Below, one piece after another: positions 25,244 to 33,202 of a stretch of 64,000 bases of DNA (positions are counted from its first letter, which is position 1; each line of letters begins with the position of its first letter). The position numbers and the translations under genes are program-made. The notes below the pieces were generated by a model. The model was not told the origin of the DNA, did not search any database, and worked only from the letters and a program-made list of their open reading frames with translations. The stretch is from an uncultured Christensenella sp. (GTDB lineage: Bacteria; Bacillota; Clostridia; Christensenellales; Borkfalkiaceae): NCBI GenBank assembly GCA_910587015.1, contig CAJUME010000014.1, positions 1 through 64,000 on the forward strand, given 5' to 3'.

Positions 25244-27259
25244 ATGGAAAATAAGTTTTTCGGGGATTTGGACAGATATTTATTCCACCACGGAACTCAT
25301 TACAAGCTTTACGAGAAAATGGGCGCGCATATACGCGAAATAAACGGCGTGCGCGGCGTGCACTTTGTGCTTTGGGCGCCGAATGCGCGGGCGGTGTGCG
25401 TTATTTCCGATGGCAACGGCTGGACTAAATGGCGGGACATAATGGAAAAGGTGGACGACTGCATCTGGGAGCTGTTTGTGCCGAATATGTGCGAGGGGGT
25501 AAAATACAAGTACCTTGTTGTGCGCGAGGACGGCTCTGAGGTGGAGAAAATCGACCCGTACGCATACCGTACGGAGCTGCGGCCGCACAATGCCTCGGTT
25601 GTGGCTAATCTCGATAACTACGTCTGGGGCGATAAGGCGTGGCGCAAGGATATTAAGGGGGGTAGCTTCCTTGAAAAGCCGATGAGCGTGTACGAGGTGC
25701 ACCTCGGAAGCTGGAAAAAGGATACGTGGAAGCAGGACGAGGACCAATATCTGGACTACCGCCGTCTTGCGCACGAGCTGTGCGATTACGTCAAATGGAT
25801 GGGCTACACGCATATCGAGCTTATGGGTATATGCGAATATCCTTTCGACCCGAGCTGGGGCTATCAGGTAACAAGCTATTTTGCGCCGACGGCGCGCTAC
25901 GGCTCGCCCGAGGATTTTATGTATTTCATCGACCATATGCATAAAAACGGCGTGGGGGTAATTTTAGACTGGGTGCCCGCGCACTTCCCCAAGGACGACT
26001 GGGGGCTTGCAAACTTTGACGGAACCCCCCTTTACGAATACGCCGACCCGTTGCGCGCGGAGTATCCCGAATGGGGAACGAAGGCGTTTGATTTGGGGAA
26101 AAAGGAGGTTTCCAACTTTTTAATTGCTTCCGCATTCTTCTGGGTGGAAAAATACCACATAGACGCGTTGCGCGTGGACGCGGTTGCGGCAATGCTTTAT
26201 AACAGCTTCGGCAGAGAGCAATACCGCCCCAACATGTACGGCGGCAACGAAAATTTGGAAAGCTTTGAATTTTTCCGTCATTTGAACAGCGTTTTAAGGG
26301 AGCGCACGGACGCCTTTCTTATAGCCGAGGACAGCTCGATTATAGCGGGAATTACCAAGCCCGTAAAGGACGGGGGCTTCGGCTTCGGGCTTAAATGGAA
26401 TATGGGCTGGATGAACGACAGCATAAAATACTATAACACAGACCCTATCTTCCGACCCTATCATCACGGACTTATGACGCACACGCCTGAATACGTTTTC
26501 GACGAAAATTATATGCTTGTGCTGTCGCACGACGAGGTTGTTTACGGCAAGGGCAGCATGATAAACAAGTTTATCGGCAATAAAATGGATAAGCTCGGCT
26601 CGCTTAAAACGTGCTATACCATGATGATAGGCCACCCCGGTAAAAAGCTGCTGTTTATGGGGCAGGACTTTGCGCAGGAGCGGGAGTGGAACTTTAAAAC
26701 AAGCCTTGACTGGCATTTATGCGACGACCCCGCCCACCGCGAGGTGCTGGAATGCTGGCGCGCGCTGCTGCATTTGTACCGCGAGAGGTCTGTACTGCAT
26801 AACGACTGCGGCGGGCCGAAAACCTTTGAATGGATAAACAGCGGGGATTATAACCGGAATATTTTCACCTTTATAAGGCGCAACCCGTGGAATTACAACA
26901 ACGCGCTTATATTCGTGTGCAACTTTGCGCCCGTAGAGCGTTGGGAAATGGGTGTGGGCGCGCCGCTTGCGGGAGTTTATAAGCGGATATTTACAACCTA
27001 TCCGGACGGAAGCCCGCTTGAAATAGAGGCAAAGGAAGAGCTGTGCGACGGCAGAAAATACAAGCTTGTATTTAATCTGCGCGCGTACGAGTCGGCGATT
27101 TTCGAGGTGCCGTATACCGAGGAGCCCGAAAAAAAGAAAAAGCGTGCGGCAGACGGTAGCGGCGAGGTGAAAAAGAAGCCCGCGGTGAAAAAGAAGCCTG
27201 CGGCGAAGAAGAAGCCCGCGGTGAAAAAGAAGCCCGCGGTAAAGAAAAAAACAACTTGA
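25244..27259 (+). CDS. glgB: 1,4-alpha-glucan branching enzyme with lysine-rich tail
   Basis: This 671-residue GH13 branching enzyme forms alpha-1,6 branches in glycogen. The N-terminal CBM48-type domain includes GVHFVLWAPNARAV. Catalytic regions are VILDWVPAHFP (I), DALRVDAVA (II), LIAEDSS (III) and LSHDEV (IV). The last 40 residues are a basic tail of repeated KKKPAV/KKKPAA units, like histone-H1-type tails, which is not normal for GlgB. AAGGGGG precedes the ATG. No glgC or glgA lies in the window, so the rest of glycogen synthesis is elsewhere. Confidence 0.95.
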   Translation: MENKFFGDLDRYLFHHGTHYKLYEKMGAHIREINGVRGVHFVLWAPNARAVCVISDGNGWTKWRDIMEKVDDCIWELFVPNMCEGVKYKYLVVREDGSEVEKIDPYAYRTELRPHNASVVANLDNYVWGDKAWRKDIKGGSFLEKPMSVYEVHLGSWKKDTWKQDEDQYLDYRRLAHELCDYVKWMGYTHIELMGICEYPFDPSWGYQVTSYFAPTARYGSPEDFMYFIDHMHKNGVGVILDWVPAHFPKDDWGLANFDGTPLYEYADPLRAEYPEWGTKAFDLGKKEVSNFLIASAFFWVEKYHIDALRVDAVAAMLYNSFGREQYRPNMYGGNENLESFEFFRHLNSVLRERTDAFLIAEDSSIIAGITKPVKDGGFGFGLKWNMGWMNDSIKYYNTDPIFRPYHHGLMTHTPEYVFDENYMLVLSHDEVVYGKGSMINKFIGNKMDKLGSLKTCYTMMIGHPGKKLLFMGQDFAQEREWNFKTSLDWHLCDDPAHREVLECWRALLHLYRERSVLHNDCGGPKTFEWINSGDYNRNIFTFIRRNPWNYNNALIFVCNFAPVERWEMGVGAPLAGVYKRIFTTYPDGSPLEIEAKEELCDGRKYKLVFNLRAYESAIFEVPYTEEPEKKKKRAADGSGEVKKKPAVKKKPAAKKKPAVKKKPAVKKKTT

Positions 27260-27270
27260 ATATTTAAGGG

Positions 27271-27302
27271 CGGGGCGCAAAAATTTGCGCCCCGCATAAT
27301 TT
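27271..27302 (+). terminator. terminator after glgB
   Basis: An 11-bp perfect stem (27271-27281 with 27284-27294) is followed by CATAATTTTG, a weak T tract. Confidence 0.65.
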
Positions 27303-27317
27303 TGTTGACCGCGGCGA

Positions 27318-27346
27318 TTGACCTCGGCGGCGGAATATAGTATAAT
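27318..27346 (+). promoter_or_regulatory. promoter of nadA, start codon at +1
   Basis: TTGACC (27318-27323) is 17 bp from a perfect TATAAT (27341-27346). The ATG of nadA is at 27353, seven bases past the -10 box. Transcription should therefore begin at or next to the start codon. Confidence 0.75.
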
Positions 27347-27352
27347 TTTGCT

Positions 27353-28267
27353 ATGATTAAGGACCTGCAACAGAAAATTTTAAGGCTTAAAAAAGAAAAA
27401 GACGTATGTATTTTGGCTCATAGCTATATGTCCGAGGAAATATGCGAGATTGCGGACTTTACGGGGGACAGCTATGCGCTTTCCGTAAAGGCGAAAACCG
27501 CGCCCCAAAGCACGGTTATTATGTGCGGCGTGAGGTTTATGGCGGAGACCGTTAAAATGCTTTCCCCGCAAAAAAGGGTTTTGCTTGCGCACCCGCAGGC
27601 GGGCTGTCCCATGGCGGAGCAGTTTGACAGAGAGCTTATTTGCGAGGTTAAGGCGCGCTATCCCGATTATGCGGTGGTGGCGTATATAAACACTACAACC
27701 AACCTTAAAACGGTTGCGGATGTGTGCGTTACTTCGTCAAGCGCGGTTAAAATATGCAAGGCAATTCCGCAGAAAAATATTTTGTTTATACCGGACATTA
27801 ACCTTGGCGCGTATGTGCGCGCGCAGGTGCCCGAAAAGAATTTTAAACTGCTTTCGGGCGGGTGCCCCACGCACGCAAGGATAGAAAAGGCGGACGTGAT
27901 AAAGGCGAAGGCGGCGCACCCGAACGCAAAGCTGCTTGTGCACCCCGAGTGCCGCGCGGAGGTGGTTGAGCTTGCAGATTACGTCGGCTCGACCACGGGC
28001 ATTATGGACTTTGCGGAAAAGTCTGCGGCGGCGGAGTTCATTATCGGCACCGAGACCGCCATTGCAGAGCATTTGCAATACAAGTGCCCGGAAAAAAGCT
28101 TTTACCCGCTTTCCAAGGACCTTGTCTGCCATAATATGAAAATTACTACCTTGCCCGACGTGTATAATTGCCTTACGGGCGCGGGCGGCGAGGAGATTGC
28201 GATAGACGAGCAAACGCGTCTGCAAGCGGTTAAGTGTATTGAAAAAATGATTGAATACGGCGGTTGA
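27353..28267 (+). CDS. nadA: quinolinate synthase
   Basis: This 304-residue NadA condenses iminoaspartate with dihydroxyacetone phosphate to quinolinate in NAD synthesis, using a [4Fe-4S] cluster. The three expected cluster cysteines are C85 (QAGCPMA), C171 (GGCPTH) and C259 (before HNMK). Length fits the family. The ATG has no Shine-Dalgarno sequence and sits at the predicted transcription start, so the mRNA may be leaderless. nadB and nadC are not in the window. An Rrf2 regulator and iron-sulfur genes follow, which fits a cluster-dependent enzyme. Confidence 0.95.
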   Translation: MIKDLQQKILRLKKEKDVCILAHSYMSEEICEIADFTGDSYALSVKAKTAPQSTVIMCGVRFMAETVKMLSPQKRVLLAHPQAGCPMAEQFDRELICEVKARYPDYAVVAYINTTTNLKTVADVCVTSSSAVKICKAIPQKNILFIPDINLGAYVRAQVPEKNFKLLSGGCPTHARIEKADVIKAKAAHPNAKLLVHPECRAEVVELADYVGSTTGIMDFAEKSAAAEFIIGTETAIAEHLQYKCPEKSFYPLSKDLVCHNMKITTLPDVYNCLTGAGGEEIAIDEQTRLQAVKCIEKMIEYGG

Positions 28268-28320
28268 CACGGGTATATATTGCGAATAACGGCGGTTGGG
28301 GCGACTGAGAGGATATTATT

Positions 28321-28722
28321 ATGATGATTACGACGAAGGGCAGAAATGCCTTGAAGGTTATGATAGATTTGGCGAACAACGAGGGCGGCGGGTTTATTTC
28401 GCTTGCCGATATTGCGCAGCGCCAGCACGAATCCCTGAAATATCTCGAAGCCTCTGCAAAGCAGCTTTCGGCGGCGGGGCTTGTTGTAAGCGCGCGCGGC
28501 AAAAGCGGCGGCTATAAGCTTGCGCGCCCCGCAGACGAGTACACCGTTGCGGAAATTTTACTTTCCGGCGAGGGAACGCTTGCGCCTGTATCCTGCCTTG
28601 AAAGCGGCGCGGCGCCGTGCGAAAACGCATGCAACTGTATGACCCTGCCGCTTTTTAAGGAGCTTGACGAGGTTATAATGAATTTTTTAACCTCTAAAAC
28701 CTTAAAGGATTTGATAAAATAA
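28321..28722 (+). CDS. Rrf2/IscR-type transcriptional regulator
   Basis: This 133-residue regulator has the Rrf2 winged helix at residues 1-75 (MITTKGRNALKVMIDLA, then GYKLARP). Cysteines C92, C100, C104 and C106 lie in the linker (SCLESGAAPCENACNC), the region where IscR binds its iron-sulfur cluster. It could therefore sense cluster supply; a CymR-like role in cysteine control is the alternative. A likely target is the dyad in front of nifS (30092-30118). Start 28321 is followed by a second ATG, and either could be used. Confidence 0.88.
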   Translation: MMITTKGRNALKVMIDLANNEGGGFISLADIAQRQHESLKYLEASAKQLSAAGLVVSARGKSGGYKLARPADEYTVAEILLSGEGTLAPVSCLESGAAPCENACNCMTLPLFKELDEVIMNFLTSKTLKDLIK

Positions 28723-29261
28723 TGGAAAAGTTCGAGTTCGAGGGCGAGGAATATTATTTCAGCAAGGGGCAGTTTTACGACAGTATGTTTATGTCCGTTG
28801 AAAAATCGGCGGCGGAAAGACTTGCACAGGCGTATTTTGTCGCTGTGGATTACAAGGCGTTGTCTGCGGATAAGCTGCTGGAATACATAAAGCAGGTGAA
28901 GGACGCGGGGCAGGTTTTGCCCGCAAAGAACGCTTGCGTTTTCGGGCTTGAAAAATTCGGCGGGGACAGAGGCTTTGTAAGCACTGCGTTGCCTATGCTT
29001 ACAAGCGTTTTGCGGCAGACGGGCAGTCCTGAGGAGGCTGTTGCCGCGGCAAAAAGGTATATCGAAGTGTTTGGGGTTAAGGCGGCTTCGGTGCCGTTTT
29101 ATACCTCGGTTGCGGCGGCGTACTGCGATTTGGGCGATTATGCGGCGGCGAAGAGGTTTGCCGACCGTGCCTACGGAATGCAGGGCGGAAGCAAGGGCTA
29201 TACTACCGAGCTGTCGCTTGTGTACAGAAGAATTAAAACGGAAACGGGCGACAAATATTGA
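28722..29261 (+). CDS. helical-repeat (TPR-like) protein, unknown
   Basis: This 179-residue protein overlaps the Rrf2 stop by one base (TAATG), so it is co-translated. The first 35 residues are acidic (FEFEGEEYYFSKGQFY). The rest is alpha-helical with TPR-like periodicity: PEEAVAAAKRYIEVFG, then SVAAAYCDLGDYAAAKRFAD. TPR repeats usually mediate protein contacts. I have no specific function for it; its coupling to an iron-sulfur-type regulator is the only clue. Confidence 0.75.
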   Translation: MEKFEFEGEEYYFSKGQFYDSMFMSVEKSAAERLAQAYFVAVDYKALSADKLLEYIKQVKDAGQVLPAKNACVFGLEKFGGDRGFVSTALPMLTSVLRQTGSPEEAVAAAKRYIEVFGVKAASVPFYTSVAAAYCDLGDYAAAKRFADRAYGMQGGSKGYTTELSLVYRRIKTETGDKY

Positions 29262-29270
29262 AAATGAATG

Positions 29271-29306
29271 AAAAGCGCGCCCCGCGGTAAGGCGGGGCGC
29301 GCTTTT
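29271..29306. terminator. bidirectional terminator
   Basis: A 15-bp perfect stem (29271-29285 with 29292-29306) with A and T ends lies between the TPR-like gene and the convergent XRE gene, touching the latter's stop. Confidence 0.88.
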
Positions 29307-29307
29307 A

Positions 29308-29511
29308 TTATTTATTATGAAATTCTTCAAATAAATCGTTGGGGGTGCATTCCAAAATTTCGCACAACGCTTGCAATGTCGAAAATTTTATGCTTTGTGT
29401 TTTATTGTACACCATATTATTGCAATTTTGAAAGCTCATACCCAATTGCATATTCAACCAATACTTTGTTTTACCTTTTTCTTTTAATATTTCAAGAATT
29501 CGTAACTTCAT
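29308..29511 (-). CDS. small XRE-type regulator
   Basis: This 67-residue Cro/CI-type helix-turn-helix protein is of the short kind ending in LCEILECTPNDLFEEF. The recognition region is GMSFQNCNNMVYNKTQ. It is divergent from the gene at 29628. Both starts are preceded by a copy of the palindrome ATTAGCTAAT, so it probably represses both promoters. Its position interrupts an otherwise sensible Rrf2-nifS-nifU cluster. Confidence 0.85.
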   Translation of the reverse strand: MKLRILEILKEKGKTKYWLNMQLGMSFQNCNNMVYNKTQSIKFSTLQALCEILECTPNDLFEEFHNK

Positions 29512-29530
29512 AGCATACTCCCTATATTAA

Positions 29531-29542
29531 CATTAGCTAATG
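29531..29542. promoter_or_regulatory. operator copy 1, CATTAGCTAATG
   Basis: This is a perfect 12-bp palindrome located where the minus-strand XRE transcript should start. The core ATTAGCTAAT recurs at 29604-29613. Confidence 0.7.
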
Positions 29543-29567
29543 AATAGATTATATAACCAAAAAATAG

Positions 29568-29597
29568 TTGACAAAAAGACGCGGGAATTAATATAAT
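29568..29597 (+). promoter_or_regulatory. promoter for gene 29628
   Basis: Consensus TTGACA (29568-29573) and TATAAT (29592-29597) are 18 bp apart. The second palindrome copy lies just downstream, over the predicted start site. Confidence 0.75.
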
Positions 29598-29603
29598 GTG
29601 ATT

Positions 29604-29613
29604 ATTAGCTAAT
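29604..29613. promoter_or_regulatory. operator copy 2, ATTAGCTAAT
   Basis: The same 10-bp palindrome as in copy 1, placed between the plus-strand -10 box and the ribosome site TGGAGG. Confidence 0.7.
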
Positions 29614-29627
29614 GTGGAGGTATGGTT

Positions 29628-29978
29628 ATGGAAGAAATAAGGGGGCAGTTGGGTTCACTGAAAGATTTATCGGAAAAAATTGCGTGGGCGGAAAGAAGAA
29701 GGCAACAGCTGAAAATTATTAACAAGACGATAAGCCTTGTGGACAAGCTGGACGTGCTGGGCAAAAAACTGCAAACCCCTCAGCATACCTCGGGCGATTT
29801 TGTAAAGCATATGAAGCTTTTGACCGAGCTTAGGCTTTTGTACCGCACGGACGAGGTTCAGTCGCCCATAAACTGCATTAAGCGGGAAGTGGAGCTTGTA
29901 AACCGCTTGTACAGCGGGATAATGCAGACCTATCAGCGGATTATCGACGAGTTTTCTGCCGGCAACGGCAAAATATGA
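29628..29978 (+). CDS. unknown coiled-coil protein, partner of XRE gene
   Basis: This 116-residue soluble, mostly helical protein opens with EEIRGQLGSLKDLSEKIAWA, a coiled-coil-like stretch, and ends with a helix before SAGNGKI. It has one cysteine and no recognised domain. ATG 29628 is preferred over ATG 29622 because TGGAGG ends at 29620. It is divergent from the XRE gene and shares its twin operators. Function is unknown. Confidence 0.65.
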   Translation: MEEIRGQLGSLKDLSEKIAWAERRRQQLKIINKTISLVDKLDVLGKKLQTPQHTSGDFVKHMKLLTELRLLYRTDEVQSPINCIKREVELVNRLYSGIMQTYQRIIDEFSAGNGKI

Positions 29979-30020
29979 TTACACCGACCTCCTTAAAGGG
30001 GTAGGTCGCGCGGTGGGTAG

Positions 30021-30065
30021 CCGCCCTCCGTGCGCTTTTTGCGCACGGAGGACGGCAATTTTGTC
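30021..30065 (+). terminator. terminator of gene 29628
   Basis: A 15-position stem with one mismatch (30021-30035 with 30041-30055) has a TTTTT loop, followed by AATTTTGTCTTTT. Confidence 0.8.
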
Positions 30066-30091
30066 TTTTAAAATAATTTTATGTAACGAGG

Positions 30092-30129
30092 TAATTCCTA
30101 TTGACAAAGTAGGAATTATTTTCTATAAT
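30092..30129 (+). promoter_or_regulatory. nifS promoter with dyad around the -35 box
   Basis: Perfect boxes TTGACA (30101-30106) and TATAAT (30124-30129) are 17 bp apart. TAATTCCTA (30092-30100) and TAGGAATTA (30110-30118) form a 9-bp perfect inverted repeat that encloses the -35 box. The CCTA/TAGG shape resembles operators of Rrf2-family repressors, so the Rrf2 protein at 28321 is the likely reader (inference). Confidence 0.75.
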
Positions 30130-30163
30130 CAAAGCATACTTACATTACAGGAAGCAAAAACAC

Positions 30164-31360
30164 TTGGCAAAAAGATTGATTTACGTTGACAATGCGGCGA
30201 CAACCGCAATGAACGACGTTGCGATTGCCGCAATGTCGCCGTATCTTAAAGAGGTTTACGGTAACCCTTCTTCTTTGCACTCCGTCGGACAAGCCGCCAA
30301 AGAGGCGCTGGACGGGGCGCGCGCAAAAATTGCCGCCTGCCTTAACTGCGAGCCTAAGGAAATTTATTTCACCTCGGGCGGGAGCGAGGCGGACAATCAG
30401 GCGATACGCTCTGCCGCCGTTAACGGCGCAAAAAAGGGCAAAAAGCACATTGTGACTACCGCATTCGAGCATCACGCCGTTCTGCATACCCTTAAAAAGC
30501 TTGAAAAAGAGGGGTTTGAGGTGACGTACCTTGACGTGCATGCGGACGGGGTTGTTTCCGTTGACGAGGTTGCGGCGGCTATCCGCCCCGATACCGCGCT
30601 TGTGACCGTTATGTACGCGAATAACGAGATTGGTACGATTCAGCCCATAAAAGAGATAGGCGGGCTGTGCCGCGGGCGGGGGGTTGTGTTCCATACGGAC
30701 GCCGTGCAGGCGGTTGGGCATATCCCCGTGGACGTTAAGGCGGACAATATCGATATGCTGTCCGTTTCGGCGCACAAATTTCACGGGCCGAAGGGCGCGG
30801 GCGTGCTGTTTTGCCGTAGGGGCGTGCCGCTTAACACGTTTATCGACGGTGGCATGCAGGAGCGCGGCAGGCGCGCGGGCACCGAGAATATTGCGGGCGC
30901 GGCTGCTATGGCGGCGGCTTTGGAATACGCTTGCCGGAATATGCAAAAAAATTCAGCCAAGCTGCTTGCATTGCGAAACAGGCTTATAGAAGGGCTTTTG
31001 AAAATTCCGCATTCGCGGCTGAACGGGGCTTTTGAGGGGCGTTTGCCGAACAACGTGAATATCAGCTTCGAGGGCACCGAGGGCGAAAGTCTGCTTTTGC
31101 TTTTGGACGCAAAGGGGATTTGCGCGTCGAGCGGGTCGGCGTGTACCACCGCCTCGTTGGAGCCGTCGCACGTGCTGCTTGCGCTGGGGCTTCCGCACGA
31201 GATTGCGCACGGCTCGTTACGGCTGACCTTGTCGGAGGAGAACACCGAAGAGGATATAGAGTATATAATTAACGCCGTGGCCGAGGTTGTGGAAACGGTG
31301 AGGGGAATTTCTTCCTTCTGGGACGATTTGCAGAGCGGGAAGATAAAGCATTTTATTTAA
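30164..31360 (+). CDS. nifS: cysteine desulfurase (NifS/IscS type)
   Basis: This 398-residue PLP enzyme takes sulfur from cysteine for iron-sulfur cluster assembly. The N terminus is IYVDNAATTAMN, the PLP lysine is in SVSAHKFHGPKGAG, and the catalytic cysteine loop is ICASSGSACTTASLEPSHVL. Length fits group I enzymes. I use the TTG at 30164, which gives the expected N terminus; AGGAAG lies about ten bases upstream. nifU follows 22 bases later, so the two form one operon from the dyad-bearing promoter. Confidence 0.95.
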   Translation: MAKRLIYVDNAATTAMNDVAIAAMSPYLKEVYGNPSSLHSVGQAAKEALDGARAKIAACLNCEPKEIYFTSGGSEADNQAIRSAAVNGAKKGKKHIVTTAFEHHAVLHTLKKLEKEGFEVTYLDVHADGVVSVDEVAAAIRPDTALVTVMYANNEIGTIQPIKEIGGLCRGRGVVFHTDAVQAVGHIPVDVKADNIDMLSVSAHKFHGPKGAGVLFCRRGVPLNTFIDGGMQERGRRAGTENIAGAAAMAAALEYACRNMQKNSAKLLALRNRLIEGLLKIPHSRLNGAFEGRLPNNVNISFEGTEGESLLLLLDAKGICASSGSACTTASLEPSHVLLALGLPHEIAHGSLRLTLSEENTEEDIEYIINAVAEVVETVRGISSFWDDLQSGKIKHFI

Positions 31361-31382
31361 GGTACTTAATAAGGAGAAAATT

Positions 31383-31826
31383 ATGGCGCTTTACAGCGAG
31401 AAGGTGATGGACCACTTTACAAACCCCCGCAACGTGGGTGTGATTGAGGACGCGGACGGCGTGGGCGAGGTCGGCAACGCAAGATGCGGGGATATAATGA
31501 AAATATATCTTAAAATAAGCAACGGCATTATAGAGGACGTGAAGTTTAAGACGTTCGGCTGCGGAAGCGCGATAGCGTCCTCGTCAATGGCGACCGAAAT
31601 GATAAAGGGCAAGCCGCTTTGCGAGGCGTTGGAGCTGACCAACAAGGCGGTTGCGGAGGCGTTGGACGGGTTGCCCGCGCATAAAATGCACTGCTCGGTG
31701 CTGGCGGAGGAGGCTATACGCTCGGCAATAAAAGATTATTACGACAAAAACGGCATTGCTTACGATAAAACGCAGTTTCCCGAGCCGCACGGTGAAGAGG
31801 AAGAGCAGCATTTCGAAGAGGACTGA
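31383..31826 (+). CDS. nifU: iron-sulfur scaffold protein (NifU/IscU type)
   Basis: This 147-residue scaffold on which Fe-S clusters are built has the three ligand cysteines C35 (NARCGD), C60 (FGCGSA) and C104 (HCSVLAEEA). An acidic C-terminal tail (GEEEEQHFEED) follows the conserved core. AAGGAGA precedes the ATG. Paired with the upstream cysteine desulfurase, it completes a minimal ISC-like system; no hscA, hscB or ferredoxin gene is present here. Confidence 0.95.
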   Translation: MALYSEKVMDHFTNPRNVGVIEDADGVGEVGNARCGDIMKIYLKISNGIIEDVKFKTFGCGSAIASSSMATEMIKGKPLCEALELTNKAVAEALDGLPAHKMHCSVLAEEAIRSAIKDYYDKNGIAYDKTQFPEPHGEEEEQHFEED

Positions 31827-31839
31827 GTATTTGATTGTT

Positions 31840-31867
31840 AAAGACGGCTTTTTAAGCCGTCTTTTTT
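31840..31867 (+). terminator. terminator after nifU
   Basis: An 11-bp perfect stem (31840-31850 with 31854-31864) merges into TTTTTT. Confidence 0.9.
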
Positions 31868-31877
31868 GATAAAAGAG

Positions 31878-31906
31878 TTGATAAGCCCGTAAAAGTGTGT
31901 TAGAAT
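31878..31906 (+). promoter_or_regulatory. promoter for gene 31944
   Basis: TTGATA (31878-31883) and TAGAAT (31901-31906) are separated by 17 bp. Confidence 0.65.
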
Positions 31907-31943
31907 AGATAAAAGTTTATAAATAGACTGTTACGGAGTTTTT

Positions 31944-33113
31944 GTGAACAAGCCGAGAGTTGTATTTCCATTTACCGAAGCGGGCTTCGGGCATATAATG
32001 CCGCTTAAAAGCATAGCCGACGAGTTCGAGCGGCTGTACGGCGACAGGGTCGAGTGCGTGCGCTCGAGCTTTTTTACCGAAAGCGGCGATAAAAAGCTTG
32101 CCGATTTGGAGGACTGCTTTAAGGCGGAGGTGGTAAAGCACAACAAAAGCGCGTTTTACGGGTATATGACTATGCTGGGAATGGACGTGCTCGGCTCGCG
32201 CGGGGCGGTTAATGCCGTTATGGCTGTGTGGAAGCCCGGCACGAAGGAGCGCGGCATTAAGCACATGGACGAGCTTAAGCCCGATTTGGTTGTAAGCACG
32301 CACTGGGCGACGAATTACTACGCAAAAAACTGCGAAAGCAAGCCGCTTACGGCAAATTATTGTCCCGATGCGGAAATTTACGACGTTTTCCGCTATCCGT
32401 GCGATTTGATGATGGTTTCTACCGAAACGGGCTACGCACGGGCTTTGAAAAAGCATTTTAAGCGGTTTAATAAGGATAACCTTAAATTAGTGCCCTTTTT
32501 GATAAGAAACGACGCGTTTACTGCGTGTACCGACAAGAAGGCGATGCGCAGAAAGCTTGGGCTTGACGAGGACAAATTTACCGTTGTGCTGGCCGAGGGC
32601 GGCTACGGCTTGGGCAAAATGCACAAAATCTGCAAAATCGTGCTCGAACGCGATTTGCCCGTTACGCTTGTGCCCGTATGCGGTAAAAACAGCGAGCTGT
32701 ACGAGGAATTCAAGACCTTTAAGTCTAAGGGTAAAACCGACCTCCGTCCTATGGGGCTTGTCAAAAATATTTTCGAAATTCTGGCAACCGCAGATTTGTT
32801 TTGCGGCAAGAGCGGCGCGAGCATGATTGCGGAGCCGTGCTACTTCGGCATTCCGCAGATTATAACCAAGTATGCAACGAGCATAGAACAGCAGAACGGC
32901 GAGTATTACATAAAAACCGTTAAAAGCGCAATGAAAATTTTCAGACCCAAAAGGGTAGCCGATAGGATAGAGGAGTTTTTGAAGTATCCCGAGAGGTTAG
33001 AACCGTACAGAAGGGCCGCCGAGGCGAAGCACTGCGATTACGGCGCGACAAAGGCCGCCGAGGAGGTTTTTAAGCTGCTTTGCACAAGGTTTCCTCAATT
33101 GAGGGAAGATTGA
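31944..33113 (+). CDS. GT28 glycosyltransferase, glycolipid-synthase-like
   Basis: This 389-residue GT-B enzyme is of the MurG / diacylglycerol glucosyltransferase (UgtP, MGDG synthase) type. The N-terminal acceptor-side motif is FTEAGFGHIMPLKSIADEF. The C-terminal donor domain has VVLAEGGYGLGKMHKI, MGLVKNIFEILATADLF and CGKSGASMIAEPCYFGIPQI. Membrane glycolipid synthesis from diacylglycerol and a UDP-sugar is the likely role; sugar and acceptor cannot be decided. The start is GTG 31944, with CGGAG upstream. It has its own promoter and terminator. Confidence 0.82.
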   Translation: MNKPRVVFPFTEAGFGHIMPLKSIADEFERLYGDRVECVRSSFFTESGDKKLADLEDCFKAEVVKHNKSAFYGYMTMLGMDVLGSRGAVNAVMAVWKPGTKERGIKHMDELKPDLVVSTHWATNYYAKNCESKPLTANYCPDAEIYDVFRYPCDLMMVSTETGYARALKKHFKRFNKDNLKLVPFLIRNDAFTACTDKKAMRRKLGLDEDKFTVVLAEGGYGLGKMHKICKIVLERDLPVTLVPVCGKNSELYEEFKTFKSKGKTDLRPMGLVKNIFEILATADLFCGKSGASMIAEPCYFGIPQIITKYATSIEQQNGEYYIKTVKSAMKIFRPKRVADRIEEFLKYPERLEPYRRAAEAKHCDYGATKAAEEVFKLLCTRFPQLRED

Positions 33114-33135
33114 TTGAATACTGAGATATTATTAT

Positions 33136-33172
33136 GCGCCCCTTTTTCGCTTGCGAAGAAGGGGCGCTTTTT
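33136..33172. terminator. bidirectional terminator
   Basis: A 15-bp stem with one G-U pair (33136-33150 with 33153-33167) and a 2-nt loop lies between the convergent glycosyltransferase and LRR lipoprotein genes, followed by TTTTT. Confidence 0.85.
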
Positions 33173-33202
33173 GCATTAATTTATGCCTTGTGCCGTTGTG
33201 TA

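Noticed and set aside
27160..27255. Short tandem DNA repeats, considered as a CRISPR array
   Set aside because: Units are coding repeats (KKKPAV) in frame with glgB, too short and without spacers. No cas gene or CRISPR array was seen in the window.
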